DNA from: Actinomycetes bacterium
GTDB taxonomy: Bacteria; Actinomycetota; Acidimicrobiia; Acidimicrobiales; Palsa-688
Assembly (NCBI GenBank): GCA_021796905.1
Contig: JAKABK010000001.1
Coordinates: 16,042-31,201, forward strand
Direction of reading: 5' to 3'
DNA length: 15,160 nt
The first letter of the stretch is position 1; every line of letters begins with the position of its first letter. This document shows, piece after piece, positions 1 to 5,307 of this stretch. The notes beneath the pieces were generated by a model. It was not told the origin of the DNA. It searched no databases and saw nothing but the letters and a program-made list of their open reading frames with translations. Both the position numbers and the translations under genes were made by a program.

Positions 1-1264
1 GATCTGGATGCTCCTCGACGTGCTCGACCGACCCGGCGACGGTTGCGCCGCCCTCCGCCACCTCCTCGTGGACAACGACGAGCCGCGGGTCGTGCAGCGC
101 CGGCTGGTCCGTCGCAGCATCGCTTTGTACCGGTCCCTCGTCGCGGCCGGGGCGCTCGAGGCGCTCGGGGAGCCCGACGAGCTGGGGCGGCGGGTGCGGG
201 TGACCACCGACCTGCAGCCCGACTTCGCCCTCGACAACCCACTCAGCCCGTGGGTGCTCGAGGCGGTACCCCACCTTGACCGGGCTTCGCAGACCTACGC
301 GCTGGACGTGACCAGCCTGGTGGAGGCGACCCTCGACAACCCGTGGGTGGTCCTCACCGCCCAACTGGAACGGCTCCGCCGGGAGGTGCTCTCCGAGCTC
401 AAGGCGCAGGGCGTCGACTACGAGGAGCGACTCGAGGTCCTCGACCGCCTGGAGCACCCCAAACCGTTGCGGGACTGGACCTACGACTCTTTCAACGACT
501 ACCGCTCCCGCCATCCCTGGGCCGCCGACTACGACATACGGCCGAAGTCGGTGGCACGGGACCTGGCCGAGCGGTCGATGACCTTCGGGGAGTACGTCGC
601 CCACTACGGACTGGCCCGCTCCGAGGGCCTCCTGCTGCGGTACCTGAGCGATGCCTACAAGGGCCTGGTCCGCACCGTCCCCGAGGACGCGAGGACCGAC
701 GAGCTGGTCGACCTCACCGAGTGGCTCGGTGAACTGGTCCGCCAGACCGACTCGTCCCTCGTCGACGAGTGGCACCGCCTCTCGGCGGTCACCGCGTCGG
801 GAGGGGACCCGACCCGGGGCGCTCCGGAGGGTCTCGGAGCGCTCGGGAGGGGCCCGGGGCGCACCGAGCCGGGGCCACCGCCGGTGACCGCCAACCTCCG
901 GGCGTTCCGGGTGATGGTCCGCAACGCAGCCTTCCGTCGCGTCGAGCTCGCCGCCCGGGGGGACACCGCCGGTCTGGCCGCTGCCGAGGGACCGGGGGGC
1001 TGGTCGGCGTCGCGGTGGGCGGCTGCCCTCGCCGAGTACCACGCCGAACGGGAGTCCATCGGGACCGGGGCGGACGCCCGGGCGGCGGCGTGGGTGCAGG
1101 TGGAGGAGGGAACCGGCTGCTGGCGGGTCCGCCAGGTCCTCGACGACCCTGCCGGCTGGCACGACGCAGCTCTCGTCGGGGTGGTCGACCTGGCCGCCTC
1201 GGACGCTGCGGGGGAGCCGGTGTGGCGGACCGAAGCCCTGGAGACTGCCGGCCCGACCGGCTGA
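1..1264 (+). CDS. DUF3516 C-terminal part of a DEAD/DEAH-box helicase-like protein (5' end outside the window)
   Basis: The reading frame is already open at base 2 (codons for Ile-Trp precede the first ATG at base 8), so this is the 3' portion of a longer gene. The roughly 420 visible residues match what I know of DUF3516, the C-terminal module of actinobacterial superfamily 2 RNA helicase-like proteins. Recognisable stretches are LRDWTYDSFNDYRSRHPW (around residues 155-172), SEGLLLRYLSDAYKGLVRTVP, and a final block from NLRAFRVMVRNAAFRRVELA to WRVRQVLDDPAGWHD. A Gly/Pro-rich linker at about residues 262-290 interrupts the domain. The ATPase motifs would lie upstream and cannot be seen, so the helicase assignment rests on the family association. 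The stop codon lies inside the first copy of a 23-bp tandem repeat. The role is probably RNA processing or decay in the cytoplasm, which is an inference. Confidence 0.85.
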   Translation, partial: IWMLLDVLDRPGDGCAALRHLLVDNDEPRVVQRRLVRRSIALYRSLVAAGALEALGEPDELGRRVRVTTDLQPDFALDNPLSPWVLEAVPHLDRASQTYALDVTSLVEATLDNPWVVLTAQLERLRREVLSELKAQGVDYEERLEVLDRLEHPKPLRDWTYDSFNDYRSRHPWAADYDIRPKSVARDLAERSMTFGEYVAHYGLARSEGLLLRYLSDAYKGLVRTVPEDARTDELVDLTEWLGELVRQTDSSLVDEWHRLSAVTASGGDPTRGAPEGLGALGRGPGRTEPGPPPVTANLRAFRVMVRNAAFRRVELAARGDTAGLAAAEGPGGWSASRWAAALAEYHAERESIGTGADARAAAWVQVEEGTGCWRVRQVLDDPAGWHDAALVGVVDLAASDAAGEPVWRTEALETAGPTG

Positions 1265-1326
1265 GCCTGCCGCCCCCGGCCGGCCGAGCCTGCCGCCCCC
1301 GGCCGGTTGCGCCTGCCGCCTCGGAC
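1258..1326. repeat. 23-bp GC-rich tandem repeat, about 2.7-3 copies, overlapping a stop codon
   Basis: Copies lie at 1258-1280 and 1281-1303 with one mismatch between them, followed by a degenerate third copy from 1304. Each carries the core gcctgccgcc. The first copy contains the TGA of the helicase gene, so the array forms the 3' flank of that gene. The rest of this 190-bp gap up to 1454 shows nothing else I can support. Confidence 0.75.
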
Positions 1327-1454
1327 CCGCTGGGCCTGACGCGGCGCCGATCGCAGCCGGCGGTCCCGGTCGCAGCAGCGCGGGTCCCAGCCGCACGGGG
1401 CGGTGCCGGCCGGGCGGCGGGGGCTGCGTCGGTGGTGGCGGTATCCTCCACCAG

Positions 1455-1805
1455 GTGGGTTCCTTCTACACCCTTGCGTTGCTGAGCGCAGTGGTCTTCG
1501 GGTTCCTCGGAGCGTTGGTCGGTCGGTCCAAGGGCCGGGTCGGCACGGGCGCGCTCCTCGGGTTCCTGCTCGGGATCTTCGGGTTGATCATCGTGGCCCT
1601 GCTGCCGTCACGGAGGTACGCGATGCCGCCGGTCGCCGCTCCCCGGCAGTACCAACCGGTCCCGCCTCCAGCGCCGGTGCCGGCCCAATGGGCGCCGGAC
1701 CCGAGCGGGCGCCACGAGCTGCGCTGGTGGGACGGACGCGGCTGGAGCGAGCACGTGGCCGACGGTGGGAACAGGGGGATCGACCCGCTCAGCCCGGCCG
1801 GCTGA
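1455..1805 (+). CDS. Small membrane protein with C-terminal DUF2510 domain
   Basis: A 116-residue protein starting at GTG (M-G-S-F-Y). Two hydrophobic segments (about residues 4-22 and 30-50) are joined by a short basic loop (GRSKGRVG). A Pro-rich linker follows (about 57-75), then a DUF2510-like stretch at about 76-105 with PDPSGRHELRWWDGRGWSEHV, where the Trp pair and the DGRxW core are the family signature. DUF2510 is common in actinobacterial membrane proteins, and its function is unknown. The N-terminus resembles small GlsB/YeaQ-like hairpin membrane proteins, but I would not assign it there. The start is uncertain because no strong Shine-Dalgarno sequence precedes it. The 3' end overlaps the convergent TetR gene by 17 bp. 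Confidence 0.8.
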   Translation: MGSFYTLALLSAVVFGFLGALVGRSKGRVGTGALLGFLLGIFGLIIVALLPSRRYAMPPVAAPRQYQPVPPPAPVPAQWAPDPSGRHELRWWDGRGWSEHVADGGNRGIDPLSPAG

Positions 1806-2508
1806 CCCCTCGCCGGCGTTCCCGGCTAGGGGCCGACTCCGCGGCCCGCCCGCCCGGGGTGGACCGACCCCCCGGGTCGGGGCCGGTCGGGAGGTGGCCG
1901 GCTGCCGGCGAAGCCGACGCGATGCCGTCGAGCAGGTAGCGCAGCCCGACGGCGAACTGCTCCGGGCTCGTGAACGCAGCCAGCTCCGCCGCGGTGCCGC
2001 CGTCGGAGGGAGACGGTCGCCATCCCGAGCGCGACGCTTCGAGAGCCGCGAACCCGACGGTGTAGGTGTGCAGTGCGGCGTACGCGCGCCGGGCCGCGGT
2101 GCGATCGAGGCCGGCCCGACCGAGCACGTCGAGCATGGCGTCCATGCGACGAAGGGCGGCGGGTGAGACCACGGGTCCCGACAGGTAGACGTGGAGGGCG
2201 GCGGGCTGGTCGACGAGGAGGTGCCGGAGGCGCTCGGCCGCCTCGGTCAGCCATCGCCCGAGGTCGGCGGGGTCGGCCGCTGGTTCCCACTCGGCGGCGA
2301 GCATCCGGTCGACGACCTCCCCGAGGAGGTCGTCCTTGTCCCTCACATGGCGGTAGAGGCTCATGGGTGCGACGTCGAGCTGGGCGGCGAGCGACCTGAT
2401 CGTCACCTCCCCGAACGGCCGGGAGTGCACGAGGCGCTCGGCGGCGTCGACGACGCTGTCCCGGGACAAGCCGGCCCGGCGCCGGCGACGAGGTCGCGAG
2501 TCGGACAC
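1789..2508 (-). CDS. TetR/AcrR-family transcriptional repressor (TetR_C-like)
   Basis: A 239-residue DNA-binding regulator. A basic N-terminus (PRRRRRAG) precedes the family helix-turn-helix: SRDSVVDAAERLV, then TIRSLAAQLDVAPMSLYRHVRDKDDLL at about residues 36-62. The APMSLYRHV recognition-helix form is typical of members with a tetracycline-repressor-like C-terminal domain, which here spans about residues 70-205. The last ~35 residues are Gly/Pro/Arg-rich low complexity. The start is GTG at 2506-2508. The divergent gene begins 105 bp away, and the gap carries a perfect 18-bp palindrome (2543-2560) that is the natural operator candidate. Autoregulation and control of the small membrane-protein operon are therefore likely (inference). 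The ligand is unknown. Confidence 0.9.
   Translation of the reverse strand: MSDSRPRRRRRAGLSRDSVVDAAERLVHSRPFGEVTIRSLAAQLDVAPMSLYRHVRDKDDLLGEVVDRMLAAEWEPAADPADLGRWLTEAAERLRHLLVDQPAALHVYLSGPVVSPAALRRMDAMLDVLGRAGLDRTAARRAYAALHTYTVGFAALEASRSGWRPSPSDGGTAAELAAFTSPEQFAVGLRYLLDGIASASPAAGHLPTGPDPGGRSTPGGRAAESAPSRERRRGVSRPG
1797..1817. terminator. Possible stem-loop at the overlap of two convergent genes
   Basis: Two GCCGGC arms (1797-1802 and 1812-1817) flank nine bases that include the TGA of the upstream gene. No T-tract follows, so this is only a candidate bidirectional terminator in very GC-rich DNA. Confidence 0.25.
1864..1880. terminator. Possible stem-loop in the 3' part of the TetR gene
   Basis: CCGACCC (1864-1870) and GGGTCGG (1874-1880) are perfect complements around a CCC loop, about 60 bases after the stop of the plus-strand DUF2510 gene. 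It could end that transcript. It lies in the low-complexity C-terminal coding part of the TetR gene and has no T-tract. Confidence 0.25.
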
Positions 2509-2542
2509 ACCCGAACGCTACGGGCTGTCGGGTCCCGGCGCC

Positions 2543-2560
2543 ATGCGTACAAGTACGCAT
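2543..2560. promoter_or_regulatory. Perfect 18-bp palindrome, putative TetR operator
   Basis: ATGCGTACAAGTACGCAT consists of 8-bp perfect inverted arms (2543-2550 and 2553-2560) around AA. It lies between the divergent TetR gene and the small membrane-protein gene. The GTAC-NN-GTAC core has the form of TetR-family operators. It is also locally AT-richer than its surroundings. Confidence 0.65.
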
Positions 2561-2574
2561 ATTGTGGGTACGAT
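2546..2574 (+). promoter_or_regulatory. Possible promoter for the small membrane-protein operon
   Basis: TACGAT at 2569-2574 fits a -10 element (TAnnnT). At 17-bp spacing the -35 would be CGTACA (2546-2551), a poor match except for its ACA end, and it lies inside the palindrome. Binding there would block RNA polymerase. This is tentative. Confidence 0.3.
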
Positions 2575-2613
2575 GTCGACGTAGCGGAGGACAACCGACC
2601 GGAGGTGAGCGGG

Positions 2614-2853
2614 ATGCTCGTGTTGTTGATAGTGGTGATCTTCGTGCTCGGAGGCTTGCTGCTCGCATTCGACACCTTCGCCCTAGGTGTCGGCGTCACC
2701 GGGATCTTCGGTGGCGGGCTCGGACGTTGTCGGAGCTGCGGTCGGCTCGGGATGCGCCAGGGAGGGACGGTCCATCGCGACGGCTGCCGCCCCCACCGGG
2801 TGGGTCACGCCGCCGGCGGGTTCGGGCACCAGGGCTGGTCTCTGCGAAGATGA
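2614..2853 (+). CDS. 79-residue single-span membrane protein with Cys/His cluster
   Basis: I do not recognise a family. The ATG at 2614 follows an excellent Shine-Dalgarno sequence, GGAGGTGA (2601-2608), at 5-nt spacing, so I prefer it over the in-frame GTG at 2605. One strongly hydrophobic N-terminal segment (about residues 1-19, possibly to 33) is followed by a short basic tail. The tail has Cys39, Cys42, His54, Cys58, His61 and His65, arranged C-x2-C-x11-H-x3-C-x2-H. This could bind zinc or another metal, which is inference. It is read divergently from the TetR gene, and its stop lies 4 bp before the ATG of the pRiA4 ORF-3-like gene, so the two are probably co-transcribed and under TetR control. 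Confidence 0.65.
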   Translation: MLVLLIVVIFVLGGLLLAFDTFALGVGVTGIFGGGLGRCRSCGRLGMRQGGTVHRDGCRPHRVGHAAGGFGHQGWSLRR

Positions 2854-2857
2854 GGTG

Positions 2858-3439
2858 ATGACCTCGGGTTCCGGAGCCGGCCTCGGGCTCAGCGTGCACG
2901 AGTTGAAGGTGACCCTGTTGGACGTGTCGCCCCCGGTGTGGCGGCGCCTACGGGTTCCGAGCGCGGTCACCCTCTCTGCGCTCCACTCCATCCTGCAGGT
3001 CGCGTTCGGCTGGCACGACGCCCATCTGCACGAGTGGCGCGTCGGGGAGCGGACCTTCGGGCTCTCCGACGAGCCGAGCTGGGGGGAGGAGATCGAGGAC
3101 GAGTCCGCCGCGGTGCTCGGTGAGCTGGCCCCCGCGGACAGCGTGCTGCACTACGACTACGACTTCGGGGACGGCTGGGAGCACCTGGTGGAGGTCGTCG
3201 GCGTCCGGGAGTTCGACCCGGGTGAGCCTCCGGTCGCGGTGCTCGAGGGTGCCCGGGCCGTGCCACCGGAGGACTGCGGCGGTCCGGAGGGCTACGAGCA
3301 CCTGCTCGACGCCCTGGCGGACGACGACGACCCCGAGCACGAGGAGATGCTCGACTGGGTCGGTGACGGCTTCGACCCGGACGGTTTCGACCTGCAGGGG
3401 ACCAACCGCCGCCTGGAGGGGATGTGGCGCCCGGCGTGA
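2858..3439 (+). CDS. Plasmid pRiA4b ORF-3-like family protein
   Basis: A 193-residue acidic soluble protein with the family (PF07929) hallmarks: an N-terminal block HELKVTLLDVSPPVWRRLRV, then LHSILQVAFGWHDAHLHEWRV, a central DYDFGDGWEHLVEVVGV and PPEDCGGPEGYEHLLDAL towards the C-terminus. The family is widespread in bacteria on chromosomes as well as plasmids and has no established biochemical function, so the name does not imply a mobile element. I chose ATG 2858; a GTG directly before it (2855) is in frame and equally possible. It follows the small membrane-protein gene almost without a gap. No transmembrane segment is seen. The following 118 bp up to 3557 contain GC-rich inverted repeats and the ribosome site of the next gene. 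Confidence 0.85.
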   Translation: MTSGSGAGLGLSVHELKVTLLDVSPPVWRRLRVPSAVTLSALHSILQVAFGWHDAHLHEWRVGERTFGLSDEPSWGEEIEDESAAVLGELAPADSVLHYDYDFGDGWEHLVEVVGVREFDPGEPPVAVLEGARAVPPEDCGGPEGYEHLLDALADDDDPEHEEMLDWVGDGFDPDGFDLQGTNRRLEGMWRPA

Positions 3440-3545
3440 GCGCCCGGTCCCTGGCCGCTCCGCAGTAGTCTCCGCCGGCGGGTCCCCCGGGGACGGGACC
3501 GGACCCGTAGCTACCCGCCCTGGCCGTCCGGCCGGGTGGCCGATC

Positions 3546-3553
3546 AGGAGGGG
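3546..3553 (+). promoter_or_regulatory. Ribosome binding site of the alcohol dehydrogenase gene
   Basis: AGGAGGGG sits 4 nt before the ATG at 3558. It fixes that start against the much longer upstream open frame. Confidence 0.7.
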
Positions 3554-3557
3554 CGAA

Positions 3558-4745
3558 ATGAGAGCAGCGGTGCTGTTCGAGGAGAACGAGCCGTTGGAGG
3601 TGGTCGAGGTCGACCTGGCCGACCCCGGTCCGGGGGAGGTTCGGGTCCGGCTCGCCGCGACCGGGCTGTGCGCCAGCGACTGGCACACGATCACCGGAGC
3701 GATCCCTTCGCCGACGCCGAGCGTGCTCGGTCACGAAGGTGCCGGCGTGGTCGTCTCCGTCGGGCAGGGGGTCCGCCGGGTCGCACCCGGGGACCACGTG
3801 GTGCTGTCCTGGGTGCCCAACTGCGGTTACTGCCGCTACTGCGAGACCGGGCGCCCCAACCTCTGCGCGACCGCCACCCCGGCGCTGCTCGCCGGCACCC
3901 TGGTCTCCGGTGCGCGTCGGCTCTCCCACCGTGGCCTACCGCTCTACCACTACTCGTTCCTCTCGACCTTCGCCGAGGAGACCGTCGTCGACGAGGCGGC
4001 TTGCGTCGTGGTGCGCGACGACGTCCCGTTGAGCGTCGCCGCGCTCGTCGGTTGCGCGGTCACCACCGGCTACGGGGCGGTGGTCAACCGGGCCCGGGTC
4101 GAGCCGGGCGCCACGGTGCTCGTCTTCGGCGCCGGCGGGGTCGGGCTCAGCGCGGTGATGGCCGCCCGTTCGAGCGGCGCGCGTCACGTCGTGGCGGTGG
4201 AGCCGGAGGCGACCAAGCGCGCCCTTGCGCTGGAGCTCGGTGCGACCCACGCCGTCGACCCGAGCGGCGAGGACGTCGCCGCCACCGTGCGCGGACTGAC
4301 CGACGGCGAGGGGGTCGACGTAGCGATCGAGGCCGCCGGCCGGGTCGAGCTGGTCGGTGTCGCCTTCGGCCTCACCAGGCGGGGAGGGACGATCGTCTGT
4401 GTCGGGGTCCCCGCGGTCGGGTCCAGCGCATCGCTACCCGGCCCGGAGCTGGTCCGCCACGAGAAGGTCGTCACCGGCAGCCTCTACGGCTCGTGTCGAC
4501 CACATGTCGACATGCCGCGGATCCTCGACCTCTACGCCGAGGGTCGCCTGCCCCTCGACCGGCTGGTCACCCGCACCTACACCCTCGACGAAATCAACGC
4601 CGGGTTCCTGGACCTGGTCTCGGGGCGGCTCGCCCGCGGGGTCGTGACCTTCCCGGACGCGACCGACGCCGCCCCCGCCGCCTCGGGCGCGACCGGTGCC
4701 CCCGGTTCGACCGGCGCCCCCGGTTCGACCCCGGGGGAGGGCTGA
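3558..4745 (+). CDS. Zinc-dependent alcohol dehydrogenase, class III-like (AdhC/COG1062 type)
   Basis: A 395-residue medium-chain dehydrogenase. Catalytic zinc ligands are Cys38 (GLCASDWH), His59-Glu60 (GHEGAG) and Cys166 (VGCAVTTGYGAV). The structural zinc cysteines are 89, 92, 95 and 103 (NCGYCRYCETGRPNLC). The Rossmann motif GAGGVG is at 190-195, and an acidic residue at the end of the second strand (VAVEP, Glu214) points to NAD(H). The C-terminal GSLYGSCRPHVDMPRILDLYAEGRLPL region resembles the group containing mycothiol-dependent formaldehyde and NDMA-dependent alcohol dehydrogenases. The exact substrate cannot be read from sequence. The last ~25 residues (Gly/Ala/Pro/Ser/Thr) are an extra tail encoded by an 18-bp tandem repeat. 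The Fae-like gene starts 3 bp downstream, suggesting an operon acting on an aldehyde or alcohol. Confidence 0.9.
   Translation: MRAAVLFEENEPLEVVEVDLADPGPGEVRVRLAATGLCASDWHTITGAIPSPTPSVLGHEGAGVVVSVGQGVRRVAPGDHVVLSWVPNCGYCRYCETGRPNLCATATPALLAGTLVSGARRLSHRGLPLYHYSFLSTFAEETVVDEAACVVVRDDVPLSVAALVGCAVTTGYGAVVNRARVEPGATVLVFGAGGVGLSAVMAARSSGARHVVAVEPEATKRALALELGATHAVDPSGEDVAATVRGLTDGEGVDVAIEAAGRVELVGVAFGLTRRGGTIVCVGVPAVGSSASLPGPELVRHEKVVTGSLYGSCRPHVDMPRILDLYAEGRLPLDRLVTRTYTLDEINAGFLDLVSGRLARGVVTFPDATDAAPAASGATGAPGSTGAPGSTPGEG
4692..4727 (+). repeat. 18-bp in-frame tandem repeat in the dehydrogenase tail
   Basis: Two copies, accggtgcccccggttcg (4692-4709) and a one-base variant (4710-4727), followed by a partial third. 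They encode the TGAPGS repeat at the extreme C-terminus. Confidence 0.75.
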
Positions 4746-4748
4746 GCG

Positions 4749-5282
4749 GTGCAGCAGACCCCCCGGGGTGACCTCGACGGCCGGATCGCCCAGGGATGGG
4801 GCGGTCGGGCCCCCAACGGGGTGCATGTCAACGTGATCCTCGCCCGGAGGGGCAGCCCCACGGCAGCGGCGATGATCACCGCTTTCGCTTCTCCGTCGCC
4901 CGGCTTCTGCCCGATCGGTGTGCCGGTGGGGCCGGACCAACCCTCCTACGAGACGGTCAACCCTCCGATAATCATGCTCAACAAGGCGCCGGTCGAGGGT
5001 TTCGCCGAGACCCTGGTGTTCGGGGCGGCGACGGTCGGGACCGCCCAAGGAGTGCTCGACTGCGTCGCCGAAGGTCTGCTCGAAGCTGACCAGGAGACGG
5101 TCGTGTTCGTAGCGCTCTGGATCGACCCGGCCGCCGACGACGAGACCGACGTCAAGCACGCCGCCCGGGAGGCCGTGGCGGCCGCCACCCGGGAAGCGGC
5201 CGGCGGTCGGGACCCGGCGGCCGCTCGCCGGCTGGTGGAGATCCGCGACGACCTCACCCATCCGTTCTACGGGGGCCGCTGA
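4749..5282 (+). CDS. Formaldehyde-activating enzyme (Fae)-like protein
   Basis: A 177-residue soluble protein. Residues about 18-115 match the Fae fold: GVHVNVILARRGSP aligns with the Fae segment containing the catalytic histidine (here His26). PPIIMLNKAPVEG aligns with the conserved VNK region, and FGAATVGTAQGVLDCVAEGL with FGPAQxAVAxAVADAV. Fae catalyses condensation of formaldehyde with tetrahydromethanopterin. Whether this protein does so is unknown, since no other pterin C1-pathway gene is visible. A C-terminal extension of about 60 residues is mostly Ala/Arg/Asp-rich helix-like sequence. The GTG start follows GGGGGAGG (4733-4740) at 8 nt and lies 3 bp after the dehydrogenase stop, so the pair is almost surely one transcript. 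Residue-level conservation is moderate, so it may be a divergent Fae homologue with another role. Confidence 0.78.
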   Translation: MQQTPRGDLDGRIAQGWGGRAPNGVHVNVILARRGSPTAAAMITAFASPSPGFCPIGVPVGPDQPSYETVNPPIIMLNKAPVEGFAETLVFGAATVGTAQGVLDCVAEGLLEADQETVVFVALWIDPAADDETDVKHAAREAVAAATREAAGGRDPAAARRLVEIRDDLTHPFYGGR

Positions 5283-5293
5283 CCACGGCCCCC
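5271..5293. terminator. Stem-loop between convergent genes
   Basis: GGGGGCCG (5271-5278) and CGGCCCCC (5286-5293) form a perfect 8-bp GC-only stem with a 7-nt loop that contains the stop of the Fae-like gene. The converging MFS gene ends 15 bp beyond. There is no T-tract, so this is a GC-hairpin type candidate serving both directions. A longer imperfect pairing, CTGACC (5279-5284) with GGTCAG (5306-5311), overlaps it. Confidence 0.45.
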
Positions 5294-5307
5294 AGTCGGT
5301 CGGGCGG

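Noticed and set aside
2858..3439. pRiA4b ORF-3-like gene taken as evidence of a plasmid or mobile element
   Set aside because: The family is named after a plasmid but is common on chromosomes; no transposase, integrase or terminal repeats are nearby.
3480..3506. Inverted repeats (GTCCCC-C-GGGGAC at 3482-3494; GGGTCC with GGACCC) as a terminator of the ORF-3-like gene
   Set aside because: The tight palindrome has a one-base loop, pairings conflict and there is no T-tract; expected often by chance at this GC content.
3120..3557. Upstream extension of the alcohol dehydrogenase frame
   Set aside because: It overlaps the ORF-3-like gene in another frame, and the strong ribosome site at 3546-3553 fixes the start at 3558.
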